A DNA stretch of 40,374 nucleotides, taken from NCBI GenBank assembly GCA_001872605.1, contig MNXM01000146.1, forward strand, positions 1 through 40,374, given 5' to 3'. Made by a program: the position numbers and the translations under genes. Source of the DNA: Armatimonadetes bacterium CG2_30_59_28. GTDB taxonomy: Bacteria; Armatimonadota; Abditibacteriia; CG2-30-59-28. Below, in pieces: positions 1 to 8,124 of this stretch; the stretch's first letter is position 1, and every line of letters begins with the position of its first letter. The notes below the pieces were generated by a model, which was not told where the DNA came from, did no database searches, and saw only the letters and a program-made list of their open reading frames with translations.

Positions 1-208
1 CAGCGAATGGGCGAATGGGCGAATGGGCGAATCAGCGAATGGGCGAATGGGCGAATGGGCGAATTAGCGAATGGGCGAATCAGCGAATGGGCGAATCAGC
101 GAATGGGCGAATGGGCGAATGGGCGAATCAGCGAATGGGCGAATCAGCGAATGGGCGAATGGGCGAATTAGCGAATCAGCGAATGGGCGAATGGGCGAAT
201 CAGCGAAT
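1..208. repeat. 8-bp tandem repeat array (GGGCGAAT / CAGCGAAT / TAGCGAAT)
   Basis: Twenty-six consecutive 8-base units of the form NNGCGAAT can be read. The first two bases are GG in most copies, CA in about nine and TA in two. The array begins at the window edge, so its true length is unknown. Every unit ends in GCGAAT and only the first two bases vary. Because the unit is not a multiple of three, gain or loss of one copy would shift any reading frame crossing it. The array is open in two plus-strand frames, but I regard it as intergenic. Confidence 0.95.
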
Positions 209-220
209 GTTGGAGCGAAG

Positions 221-263
221 TCCCGATTGTATCGGGATGAACTTCAACCCCGACACTTCGGGG
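221..263. repeat. Two adjacent small hairpins between the repeat array and the UroD-like gene
   Basis: TCCCGAT (221-227) pairs with ATCGGGA (231-237) around a TGT loop. CCCCGA (248-253) pairs with TCGGGG (258-263) around CACT. A longer GAAGT...ACTTC arm encloses the first hairpin. They lie directly upstream of the ATG at 282. The G run at 260-265, the only purine-rich stretch there, is partly inside the second stem. They may be dispersed palindromes or a 5' leader structure; there is no T tract to make a terminator. Confidence 0.6.
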
Positions 264-281
264 GGATTCTGCGGCGCAATC

Positions 282-1334
282 ATGACCTCTGAAGAACGTG
301 TACTCACTGCATTCAACTTCCAGCGTCCCGACCGCGCTCCACGGTTTGAGAGCTTCTGGTCGTACCCTCAGGAGTGGCAGGATCGTCTTGGCCCGGTGAG
401 TGACTTCAGTGACCTGACGATCTGGGCGCCGAATGAAGGCGCGTTCTGCACACGGGAGCGGAAGGTTCGGGAAGAGAATGGATGGGTGTACCGCGTCGAT
501 TCCTGGGGGAGGACGCTTCGGGACAGGCCGGGCGCGTACTTCTCTGAGGTTGTGGAGGTGCCCATACCGGAAGGCGCTGACCCTGACGGAGTGGAGTTCG
601 ATCCCGCGCACCTTAACATGAGGTACCTGCGGGGACAATCGGCCAAACAGACGCTGGAGTCCTTGCGAGGCGACAAGGAGGTCTATTGCGTTTTCGGCAA
701 GACCGGCGGCCCGTTTCTGCGTACCTGTTTTATCCGCGGCGAGGAGCAGTTCCTGATGGACATGGTGGAGGACCCTTCGCTGGCGCGCGTCTTGGTTGAA
801 AAGATGGCGGACCATCTCATCCGCGTAGCGCGGGAGCAGCTTCGCCGTTGGTCGCTGCAGGAGACAGGTGTGTGGATCTATGATGATATGGCGTGCAACC
901 GCGGCCCGATGTTCAGCCCGAAATCCTTCGAGAAGATATTGCTTCCGGCCTACGAACGAATGGTGAGAGAGTATAAAGCCGCCGGCGCAAAGTACGTGGC
1001 GTTGCACTCCGACGGCGACGTGCGTTCGATTCTGGACATGCTCGTGGACGCAGGGATCGACGGTCTGCATCCTCTCGAGCGCCGCGCCGGACTGCATCCG
1101 GTGGAGCTTCGGGAACGATACCCGAAGTTGGTGCTGCTGGGAGGCATGTGCAACTCAGACACGCTGGTCAACGGCCCCGTGGAACGGGTAGAAGCCGAAG
1201 CCCGCGAGATCATCGACCTCGGTCGTAATGGAGGCGTTGTCATCGGCAGCCATTCGGTCAGTCCAGAAATACCGCTGGCAATGTACGAGGCATACCACAA
1301 CACGTGCGTAGAGTACGGGGACTTCTGCGCCTGA
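282..1334 (+). CDS. Uroporphyrinogen decarboxylase-family (UroD / MtaA-like) protein
   Basis: A 350-residue protein with the UroD-type TIM-barrel fold. I recognise the late family signature: a strand with LHSDGD near residues 241-246, followed by GIDGLHPLE (258-266), LVLLGGMCNSD (283-293) and a C-terminal GGVVIGSHSVSPEIP (317-331). In true HemE the corresponding histidine and arginine motifs differ. Proteins of this type are therefore more often corrinoid- or methyl-transfer enzymes of the MtaA/CmuA kind, or uncharacterised. The substrate cannot be told. The frame stays open back to base 15 through the tandem repeats. I start at the ATG at 282 because TSEERVLTAFNFQRPDR is the usual N terminus of this family and the upstream translation is only repeat. 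No corrinoid protein gene is adjacent. Confidence 0.75.
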   Translation: MTSEERVLTAFNFQRPDRAPRFESFWSYPQEWQDRLGPVSDFSDLTIWAPNEGAFCTRERKVREENGWVYRVDSWGRTLRDRPGAYFSEVVEVPIPEGADPDGVEFDPAHLNMRYLRGQSAKQTLESLRGDKEVYCVFGKTGGPFLRTCFIRGEEQFLMDMVEDPSLARVLVEKMADHLIRVAREQLRRWSLQETGVWIYDDMACNRGPMFSPKSFEKILLPAYERMVREYKAAGAKYVALHSDGDVRSILDMLVDAGIDGLHPLERRAGLHPVELRERYPKLVLLGGMCNSDTLVNGPVERVEAEAREIIDLGRNGGVVIGSHSVSPEIPLAMYEAYHNTCVEYGDFCA

Positions 1335-1494
1335 ACCATCACCACGTCTCATCTCCCGGCAGCGGCTTGGGGTGAGGAGCATGGGCCATTGCCTTCTCGT
1401 GGCAGGAGTAACCGTAGACGCCCCTCAATCACGCCTGCTGTCGGATGGAGCCTGCTGAAGAGATGTCACTATAAGGAAGGAACAGTGAGAGCAA

Positions 1495-2775
1495 ATGTAC
1501 GACTTGCAACCCAAAGCTGTGTTCGCGCACAAACGCGTCTATGACAATCCCATCGCGCTTAAGCGAATGGAGCGTATGCTCGAAGCTCTCGGGATTGATC
1601 CACGCGACGTGCCGACCGTCGACCTGACCAACCTGGATGAGATCATTGAAGTCGCGGGTGCCACCGAATCCCTCGCCACCGAAGCAATGCTTCGAGGGGG
1701 GCATGGTCGCGTTCGGCAAGGGCACCTCAAGCTGGAGCGCGATCCGGTTCTCGTTTTCAACACTTTCGTCTGGGATGAAGACAAGCGCGAGCAGCCCATG
1801 CGTGAATTGAGGAACCCGCAAGCGGCGGGGCTTCAACGATTGTTCTGCGGAGTGGGCACGGACTTTGCGTACAGCCAGAGAGAACTTTTGTCTCCCGGCC
1901 GTCCCTACGTCTGTCAGGGAGGCTGGGGAATCCATACACTGCGAGGTTGCTTCCACAAGTGCGACTATTGCTGCCAGGGGTTCCTCGTGTCTGTCATGCT
2001 CGATTTGGAGGATTTCTGCGTGGACCTCTCACGCATGTTCCGGGAACGTCCGGAGCAGTTGCTATACCGGTACGACCTCTACAGCGACATCCTCGCTTTT
2101 GAGCCGGAGTATGGGGCGACAGAAGCGCTGGGGGAATGCTTCGCCGAACACGAGAAGTACCTCCTCCTGTATACACGGAGCAACAACGTAGAGTACCTCG
2201 CCGATCTCCCATACCAAGAGAACGTGCTGATTAACTGGACGCTCTCGATGCAGACCCAGGCGGAAGTCATCGAGCGCGACTCCCCTTCCCTGGAAGAGCG
2301 CATCGAGGCGATGCGCTTCTGTCAGGAGCACGGATACAAGGTGCGCGCGGGGTTCTCGCCCATCATCCCCATCGCCACATGGCGGAGGGAAACCTCCGAG
2401 ATGCTCGAGCTTCTCTTCTCGAAGGTGCAACCGGAAGTACTGCGCGGCTGGGTTCTGGCAATGATGGAGGCATACGAATTTGAGCAGATGTTCGACACGG
2501 GCATGATGGACCAGAAACACATGACCCAAATGCGGGAGGCCGCCGAAGAGCTGGCGGGGCAACACATCGCTCCGTTCCCCCTCGATGTTCGCGCGGAGAT
2601 CTACGAACACTACCTCGACGAGGTCAGCCGCATTAGTCCCGAAACGCCTTTTGCGCTTTGCACGGAACATCCCAGGCTCTGGGAAATGCTGAAGGATAAG
2701 CTGTGCATGTCGCCGGGGAAAATGTTCTGCTGCTGTGGGGGTCTCAGCCGACCAGGGGGAGGGGCAATTGGGTAA
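1495..2775 (+). CDS. Spore photoproduct lyase-like radical SAM protein
   Basis: A 426-residue protein with a radical SAM cluster motif GCFHKCDYCC: cysteines 152, 156 and 159 in CX3CX2C spacing, plus an extra Cys160. The N terminus (KAVFAHKRVYDNPIALKRMERML) and the segment after the cluster resemble the SPL family of lyases that use SAM radicals on DNA photodimers. The role here may differ, since the organism need not sporulate. An unusual feature is a cysteine-rich tail, FCCCGG with Cys412-414, followed by a glycine-rich end. The stop codon TAA at 2773 is the first TAA of an 8-bp repeat array, so the last few residues are repeat-encoded. The likely ribosome site AAGGAAGG (1473-1480) is 14 nt upstream, rather far. 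It stands alone on the plus strand, 160 bp after the UroD-like gene. Confidence 0.65.
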   Translation: MYDLQPKAVFAHKRVYDNPIALKRMERMLEALGIDPRDVPTVDLTNLDEIIEVAGATESLATEAMLRGGHGRVRQGHLKLERDPVLVFNTFVWDEDKREQPMRELRNPQAAGLQRLFCGVGTDFAYSQRELLSPGRPYVCQGGWGIHTLRGCFHKCDYCCQGFLVSVMLDLEDFCVDLSRMFRERPEQLLYRYDLYSDILAFEPEYGATEALGECFAEHEKYLLLYTRSNNVEYLADLPYQENVLINWTLSMQTQAEVIERDSPSLEERIEAMRFCQEHGYKVRAGFSPIIPIATWRRETSEMLELLFSKVQPEVLRGWVLAMMEAYEFEQMFDTGMMDQKHMTQMREAAEELAGQHIAPFPLDVRAEIYEHYLDEVSRISPETPFALCTEHPRLWEMLKDKLCMSPGKMFCCCGGLSRPGGGAIG

Positions 2776-2805
2776 CTGGGTAATTGGGTAATGAGGGTAA
2801 TGAGG
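2765..2805. repeat. 8-bp degenerate tandem repeat (TAATTGGG-type)
   Basis: Units CAATTGGG, TAACTGGG, TAATTGGG, TAATGAGG and GTAATGAGG follow one another from the last codons of the radical SAM gene into the intergenic space. The period is 8 bases, the same as the array at 1-208. The gene's stop codon is inside the second unit. Confidence 0.8.
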
Positions 2806-2932
2806 ATGATGGTTGAGGATTCCCACAATTCTGCACCAAGATCGCGCGATCGCCTGCCAGCTGCAGGGGAATTTCCCATGCCGACTTGTCGGACGCACGG
2901 GGGACGAGCATCCGGCGTGCAGGGATGCGATT

Positions 2933-2960
2933 CATTCCGCACTCCGAAATCCGCATTCCG
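2933..2960. repeat. 7-bp degenerate tandem repeat (NNNTCCG, four copies)
   Basis: CATTCCG, CACTCCG, AAATCCG and CATTCCG follow directly one after another. The array is just downstream of the 3' end of the minus-strand quinoprotein-like gene. With the array at 2765-2805 it fills much of the gap between two convergent genes. Confidence 0.75.
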
Positions 2961-2969
2961 TGAAGAGCC

Positions 2970-4862
2970 TCATTCATCCATTGCGCCTGCGTTGGGACGG
3001 GTTGTCCCCGCTACCTGCCAATGGTCGATTTGCAGGCTCCCCTGCTTCGGGCATGGGGGATCGATCAATGCGACAGCGACGACTTTCGCTTGACGCCAGT
3101 CGAGCGCGGCGCCGCCGACACGTGGCTTGAAGATCTTGAACGGCACCTCAAACCGCTGCCAGTGTTTTGTGACACCACGAATGACACACTCTGCAACCCC
3201 TTTGGCCTCTCCAGACTTGTCAGACCTCGAGCCTTCGACCACCAGAGAGAACGTGTCCACCTCGCCCTTCGCCCAGAGAACGAATCTGTCATAGGGAGTT
3301 AGATCGAGGGCGCCATTTGCCGGAGTTGCCCATAGGGCGACACTGTGGGGCGCGCCGTCGATTTGGTAATCGATTCTCATCGACCCGCCTTTGCCTCGTT
3401 CGGCATCATCGCCCGGGACGAAGGTCGCGGTGCACCTGCACAACCCCTCCGTCGGCCAGACGCCCCATGCTCCTCCAAAATCCGGCCCGGCGTCCTTTGA
3501 TGAAAAGGAGAAAATGTCCAATGGTTTCGGCGGTTGTCCCTCGGCCTTGTTCTCGCCCTGTGCGAGCAGAAAGCAGAGCAGATTGCCCGATTTGTCTTTG
3601 GCATACAAGCGTCCACCGGCAACCGCTACATGGGGCCAGCACGTGCTCGTCCCGATTTCTCCCCGGACCGACAGCTCCGTGTACGCTCCCGGTGAACGAT
3701 CCGCTGTTTCGACCAAGGCGATTCTGCGGTTGCCGAGAACGATCAGGCGGCCGTCTCGGGTCACCAGGCAGGAACCTTCTTCGCCGAAACTGCCACCCAT
3801 CCATTTCTGCTCACCCGTCGCGAAGTCGATGCACTTCAGTTGCCGCCATGCAAGGTAGATGTGGTTGTTGTAGATGACCGGTCCGCACACCTTGGACACA
3901 TGTTTCTGCTCCCAGAGCAGAGTGGTGCCCTCAAGCGATATCTTCAGCTTGGCCATCTTGTTCATGTTGTAGTCCGTCGTCACCACGACGCACTCTCCGC
4001 AGACGCCCGGTGTGGGAATGTTTTGCGCTATGTGCGTCTGCCAGTCGTAGGAGGCAACCGTCTGTCCCTCATGCCCCGTGTCCACGCGAACAACCACCAA
4101 ACGCTGAAGGGTCAGTACAACGATGCACGGCACGCCTTCGACGGTCATCGCGGCCAGTCCTCCGGTGTGGCCGGCCGGGTCCCTGCAATCTGAAACCCAC
4201 TGACGCTGACCGGTGCGTTTGTCGAAAGCCATCAGGTTGCCTTCATCGTCGCCCACCTCAACGATCACCGAGCCCCCGTGGACCAGGGGGGATGTGACAA
4301 AGCCATAGTCCTCTATCCCGCCGCCCACGTTGGGACGTTGGCCAATCCCATACGTATCGTACAGGTTCAGCGTCCACACCCGCCGCCCGTGATTGCGGGT
4401 GTCCCAGCAGTGGAGGTGACCGTCGTTGCTTAGCGTGTAGAGGAGCTGGGTCGCTGCATCGTATTCCGGTGTGGGCGAGGGGCCGCCATACAGTTGCTCA
4501 TTGCCACGGTGGTGCCGTCCGTAGCGCGGGCATGGGTAGGACTGCTTCCAGACTTCACGTCCGGTCGAGGCGTTGAGGCAGTAGACAGTGTCGACGTTGT
4601 CCTTCCAACCCATTGCATAGACCCGGTTTCCGACAACGATGGGGGAGGTCGCGCCATCCCCAAGGGTCACCTGCCAAGCCGGACCCTTTAAGGGCCACAC
4701 GCCCTCCTCCCAGCCAGAAGTCTCTGTGGTGACAGCGTTGCGACTGGCTCCACGCCAATACGGCCACTCTTCGGCCTGGGTCGTGACGCATCCGAAAAAA
4801 AAGAGGAAGCCACATAGGATGGCTGAAGCCGAGGCATGATTCATTCCTGTGCGGTAATCCAC
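2970..4862 (-). CDS. Secreted PQQ-type beta-propeller protein with carbohydrate-binding-like C-terminal domain
   Basis: A 630-residue protein starting at GTG 4862, chosen because GAGGAG (4872-4877) lies 9 nt upstream. The internal ATG at 4844 has no spaced ribosome site. A hydrophobic signal (residues about 13-26, ending CVTTQA before EEWPYWRG) indicates export; the cysteine in FFFGC is a poor lipobox. Residues about 30-430 carry repeated W/D-rich blades such as YCLNASTGREVWKQ, HCWDTRNHGRRVW, MAFDKRTGQRQW and KCIDFATGEQKW, as in PQQ-like/BamB propellers of the WPYWRG type. Residues about 445-620 form a separate beta-sandwich-like domain resembling carbohydrate-binding or CIA30-like modules. 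No classical dehydrogenase catalytic residues were identified, so it may be a structural or binding protein. It lies 52 nt downstream of the next gene and is probably co-transcribed with it. Confidence 0.75.
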   Translation of the reverse strand: MDYRTGMNHASASAILCGFLFFFGCVTTQAEEWPYWRGASRNAVTTETSGWEEGVWPLKGPAWQVTLGDGATSPIVVGNRVYAMGWKDNVDTVYCLNASTGREVWKQSYPCPRYGRHHRGNEQLYGGPSPTPEYDAATQLLYTLSNDGHLHCWDTRNHGRRVWTLNLYDTYGIGQRPNVGGGIEDYGFVTSPLVHGGSVIVEVGDDEGNLMAFDKRTGQRQWVSDCRDPAGHTGGLAAMTVEGVPCIVVLTLQRLVVVRVDTGHEGQTVASYDWQTHIAQNIPTPGVCGECVVVTTDYNMNKMAKLKISLEGTTLLWEQKHVSKVCGPVIYNNHIYLAWRQLKCIDFATGEQKWMGGSFGEEGSCLVTRDGRLIVLGNRRIALVETADRSPGAYTELSVRGEIGTSTCWPHVAVAGGRLYAKDKSGNLLCFLLAQGENKAEGQPPKPLDIFSFSSKDAGPDFGGAWGVWPTEGLCRCTATFVPGDDAERGKGGSMRIDYQIDGAPHSVALWATPANGALDLTPYDRFVLWAKGEVDTFSLVVEGSRSDKSGEAKGVAECVIRGVTKHWQRFEVPFKIFKPRVGGAALDWRQAKVVAVALIDPPCPKQGSLQIDHWQVAGTTRPNAGAMDE

Positions 4863-4914
4863 GTGTTGTTACTCCTCACGTTGCGATGTGCCGAGAGCGC
4901 TCGAGCGTTCTGAA

Positions 4915-7002
4915 TCAACTCTTCTCGGAGGGACGCGCGGAGAAAACGATGTAGTCCTTTTCGTACCCGGCTCCCACATGCTTGATGCGCCCGAACCCAT
5001 CATTACGCGCTTCCGCGAGGCGGAGATCGCAGACGTCCCCTCTCGACTCGAAGACCTTCATACAGGTGAGATCATTCCCCCGCAGAATCTCAACCGCGTC
5101 CACGCCGAAGGCTCCCGTCCAGTTGCCGTTGTCCACCATCACGAATGCCGGCGGAATGGAGACGGGCAAGTCGATGACCGAACGCGCCTGACCGTGGAAT
5201 GGTTCACCGCGATAGGCTTCCGTCCAGTGATTGCCGTCATCTGACACGCGAATCACCGGCGCCGCGTTGACTTCATAGGAGTAGGGATTCACCAGGTGAA
5301 TTCTCAGCGTCACCCCTTCGGACAACCCCGCCGATGCCACCGCATGGGCCAGCAGCTTCGCTTTCTCGGCGCCCGCGGTGAAATTCAACTGTTCCCACGC
5401 TGCGCGCAGTTCGGTTAATGCTCCCTGCGCCTGCGTAATCGAGGCTTCGGGACGCTTGCGCTTTCCGTCGCTCACGCTCTCTCCAGTTTCCTTCAGAAGA
5501 GCGGCGGTGTGCGCTCTGATTCTCCCCAGTAATTCTTGAGACAATCGAAAGAATTCGGGTAGCCGGTAAAAGGCGCTGCAATTGGCGAGAGCCTGCTGCA
5601 CCTCCTTCTCGGAGGCGACGGGCGCAACTGCCTTCACAAGTCCGTAGGCGGAAAGGAACTGCTGACTGGTTGCCAAGTCCGAAAGAGAGCGGAGAACCCG
5701 GGCGGTCTCTTCCGCCGCGTCGAGGGAGGTGGCAATGAGGGCGTAGCGGCGCTCTGCAGTGTAGTGTAGATTCTTTCGGATTGTAGCATTGGGCTTTGCC
5801 TTCGGTTGGACCACAGGCAGTGCGTTGGGGATTTGTATGTTCCGTTGGACCTCCGGCGGGAGCAACGAAATCGCCTTGAGAGCCTCCTTCCACTGGCGGT
5901 TTGCTGAGTCGACCGTTTGGGCGAGTCCGTTTGAAGCGTAGGTTCCCGGGCTATCCGCATCGATCCAGTGGGTGATGCGGTCGAAGCTGTTGGTCTTGTA
6001 GTTCAGGCCAAACCACCCGATGTTCCGGTAGCCTGCTTCACGAAATGCCCTGAAGACAGTCTCCGCCCATTCGGTGTCTTCGCGATAGGACTTGAGGCAG
6101 AAGCCATCGACTCCGCGCAGCGATCCGCAACCCCAGAGCAGGATATAAACATCGTTGCTGACACCGTAGATCTCCCTGCAGTCGGCGAGTGTCTCATCAA
6201 GTTGCCCCTTCGCCGGATAGGGATCGATGCAGACAATGTCATGCTTGAGCTTCGGTCGAACCTTCGCCCGTTTCAGCGCGCCGGGGTAAAACGTCGTCGC
6301 GATTTTCAGGTGAGGATACCTGCCCTTGACGTGATCATACAGCGCATTATGGACCTTCTCGATCTGCGGCCACACCTCCATCTCATGTTGTGCGAACCAC
6401 GCCATGCCACGGCCAAAGGACATGCCGACGTCCGGTTCTTCTTCGGACAAGGTGACAGCATACAGCGTGCCCTTGTCGCACCGCGATTCAATGACATCAA
6501 TCTGCCAGTCGATGGTCCGCTTGGCCTTCTCCAGCAGTTCCGGGTCGTCCGCCAGATCGATCCAGTCCTTACCCGTCAGATTCTCCCCTCCATACTGCGC
6601 GGGCTTGATGCCGAAAGAGTTCAGCTCGTGCTGCCAGGCACTAAAGGTATTGTGGTCGCCCCACCACAGAACGCGCAGAAGAATCCGACTGCGTTTGCCG
6701 ACGTCCCGGATTAGTGTCTCCGTGCCATGCCCTGCGAGGATCTGTGGAACTGCCAGTTTGTGCTGCAGCCAGATCCAGTCGAAGCCGTGGTTCGTGTAGA
6801 GGGAGTAGGTGTCTCCCTCCATACCGATCCGGTTGATGCCGCCATACGCGCCGGCGAGGAATGAATCATTGGAGTTGAGCGGCATCGCGCGCACATCAGT
6901 ACCTCCGGTCCGGCAGATGAACAGACCGATCAGCAGCGCCCGCCGGAAACCCACCGGAATACTGCGCCTGATTATTGCCGAGTATTGAGTGGCAAGGAGC
7001 AT
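4915..7002 (-). CDS. Secreted TIM-barrel (glycoside hydrolase-like) protein with C-terminal beta-sandwich
   Basis: A 695-residue protein. The start at ATG 7002 is preceded by GGAGTGCATC, a well-spaced ribosome site; the frame opens further upstream at 7083 without support. Residues 1-40 look like a signal peptide (arginine-rich start, then RALLIGLFIC, with a likely cleavage after DVRA). Residues about 50-380 read as an alternating beta/alpha barrel (TLYAVTLSEEEPDVG, IVCIDPYPAKGQ, ILLWGCGS, NIGWFGLNYK), reminiscent of glycosidase-like domains; catalytic acids cannot be assigned. The middle part is helical. Residues about 590-670 (VIRVSDDGNHW, FVMVDNGNWTG, GVDAVEI) resemble a discoidin or F5/8-type sandwich. 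I do not recognise a named family. The downstream propeller gene suggests a shared extracellular role, perhaps in polysaccharide handling. Confidence 0.6.
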   Translation of the reverse strand: MLLATQYSAIIRRSIPVGFRRALLIGLFICRTGGTDVRAMPLNSNDSFLAGAYGGINRIGMEGDTYSLYTNHGFDWIWLQHKLAVPQILAGHGTETLIRDVGKRSRILLRVLWWGDHNTFSAWQHELNSFGIKPAQYGGENLTGKDWIDLADDPELLEKAKRTIDWQIDVIESRCDKGTLYAVTLSEEEPDVGMSFGRGMAWFAQHEMEVWPQIEKVHNALYDHVKGRYPHLKIATTFYPGALKRAKVRPKLKHDIVCIDPYPAKGQLDETLADCREIYGVSNDVYILLWGCGSLRGVDGFCLKSYREDTEWAETVFRAFREAGYRNIGWFGLNYKTNSFDRITHWIDADSPGTYASNGLAQTVDSANRQWKEALKAISLLPPEVQRNIQIPNALPVVQPKAKPNATIRKNLHYTAERRYALIATSLDAAEETARVLRSLSDLATSQQFLSAYGLVKAVAPVASEKEVQQALANCSAFYRLPEFFRLSQELLGRIRAHTAALLKETGESVSDGKRKRPEASITQAQGALTELRAAWEQLNFTAGAEKAKLLAHAVASAGLSEGVTLRIHLVNPYSYEVNAAPVIRVSDDGNHWTEAYRGEPFHGQARSVIDLPVSIPPAFVMVDNGNWTGAFGVDAVEILRGNDLTCMKVFESRGDVCDLRLAEARNDGFGRIKHVGAGYEKDYIVFSARPSEKS

Positions 7003-7098
7003 GATGCACTCCGTTGTCTGTGTTTGCATACGCGATTGTAGACCTCTACGTGCGCGAGCGTCAACCTCCAATTGCCGTCCCATGTACCCGTCTGTCCA

Positions 7099-7127
7099 TT
7101 GCGACTACCCATGATATGTGCTATACT
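7099..7127 (+). promoter_or_regulatory. Sigma-70-type promoter of the accB operon
   Basis: TTGCGA (7099-7104), a 17-base spacer, then TATACT (7122-7127). Transcription would start near 7134, giving a leader of about 60 nt before the TTG start of accB. It lies in the intergenic space divergent from the minus-strand gene starting at 7002. Confidence 0.65.
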
Positions 7128-7195
7128 TCGCCGCGGTTTCAGAGAAGTGATCGCTGCTCCAATCCACAGGCCCGGGAAGCCGGGGAGGAAGAGAG

Positions 7196-7690
7196 TTGAA
7201 CATCGACATCGAGCGCGTTCGTGAGTTGATCGCCTTGGCGAAGGACGCCAATATCACAGAGTTGACGGTTTCCAACGAGACGGGCCGCATCACCGTTAAG
7301 AAGCGGATGGGCGGCAAAGAGACGCCAGGGGCGAACCCCGCTGGCGCGATGCAGCCGTGGGAGCCTTACCCGGGCGCCTCTGCCTCTCCCCAATCCGCTC
7401 CCTCTGAGGATTCCGTGTCAGCCATGAACCCGGAAAGGCCGTTACGATTTGTCCCCATCCGCTCGCCGATTGTGGGCACAGTCCACTTGGGCGAGAAGCC
7501 CCAGGCCGATCCGCTGGTGAAAGCCGGGCAACGCGTCAAGGAAGGGCAGCTTGTCTGCGTCGTGGAGGCCATGAAAGTTCTCAACGAAGTGACCACCCCG
7601 ACCGATGGCATCATCGCCCAAATCCTTGTCGATAGTGACCAGCCTGCCGAGTATGGTCAGGAATTGATGATTCTGGAAACCGAGGCGTGA
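7196..7690 (+). CDS. accB: Biotin carboxyl carrier protein of acetyl-CoA carboxylase
   Basis: A 164-residue carrier subunit of acetyl-CoA carboxylase, which commits acetyl-CoA to fatty-acid synthesis. The N-terminal helix-rich part (residues 1-40) is followed by an Ala/Pro/Ser/Glu-rich linker (about 41-85) and the biotinyl domain (about 86-163). The biotinylation motif is EAMKVLNEV with Lys127; the usual AMKM is AMKV here, which is a tolerated variant. The start is TTG at 7196, six bases after a strong GGGGAGGAA site. The stop is followed after one base by the ATG of a prepilin-like gene, and accC comes next, so carrier and carboxylase are in one transcript but not adjacent. Confidence 0.93.
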   Translation: MNIDIERVRELIALAKDANITELTVSNETGRITVKKRMGGKETPGANPAGAMQPWEPYPGASASPQSAPSEDSVSAMNPERPLRFVPIRSPIVGTVHLGEKPQADPLVKAGQRVKEGQLVCVVEAMKVLNEVTTPTDGIIAQILVDSDQPAEYGQELMILETEA

Positions 7691-7691
7691 A

Positions 7692-8078
7692 ATGGAAGGG
7701 AGTTACCGTTCGCCGCGAGCACTGGAGAGATCAGGGCAAACACTGATTGGGATTCTCGTTGTTCTCGTCATCATGATGGTGGGTTATAGCATCTTCCTGG
7801 GTCCGAGAAAAAACGACAAGGGAGAGGTGAAGAGCGCGCCCAAGGCCGCGATGGACAAGTCCACCGACTTGGAGTGCTCCACCTATCTGGGACAGGTGCG
7901 CCAGGCCATCTCCATGTACGGCGGCGGCACCGACGAGAACGAGCGGCCGGCAAGTCTGGCCGACCTCGGAACATCAATGCAGTCGGTCACAAAGTGTCCC
8001 GTGGGTGGCGAAGATTACGTTTACGACTCACAGACAGGGAAGGTACACTGCCCGCATCCAGGCCACGAGGAATTCTGA
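7692..8078 (+). CDS. Prepilin-like small protein inserted between accB and accC
   Basis: A 128-residue protein. Residues 15-36 resemble a type IV prepilin N terminus: a glycine (15), then QTLIGILVVLVIMMVGYSI, a single hydrophobic helix after a short basic leader. The usual Glu at mature position 5 is Gly here, and mature residue 1 would be Gln rather than Phe or Met. The soluble part (about 40-128) has the look of a small pseudopilin or a type II secretion G-like protein: a helix with YLGQVRQAISMY, then a short core with paired cysteines (Cys62, Cys102, Cys115) and CPVGGEDYVYD near the end. It could alternatively be a simple bitopic membrane protein. It starts one base after the accB stop, so translation is probably coupled. 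No pilus assembly genes are nearby. Confidence 0.6.
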   Translation: MEGSYRSPRALERSGQTLIGILVVLVIMMVGYSIFLGPRKNDKGEVKSAPKAAMDKSTDLECSTYLGQVRQAISMYGGGTDENERPASLADLGTSMQSVTKCPVGGEDYVYDSQTGKVHCPHPGHEEF

Positions 8079-8124
8079 TCTATCCGCCGGAGGCCGTCGG
8101 TTCCTGTAACGAGGTTTATGACAT

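Noticed and set aside
1-208. CRISPR array
   Set aside because: The 8-base units are contiguous without spacers and no cas genes are present.
15-281. N-terminal extension of the UroD-like protein through the tandem repeats
   Set aside because: It is only repeat translation with no ribosome site, and the family N terminus begins at the ATG at 282.
168-1097. Long minus-strand open frame across the UroD-like gene
   Set aside because: It is antisense to a well-conserved gene, its translation has no domain sense, and it has no start support.
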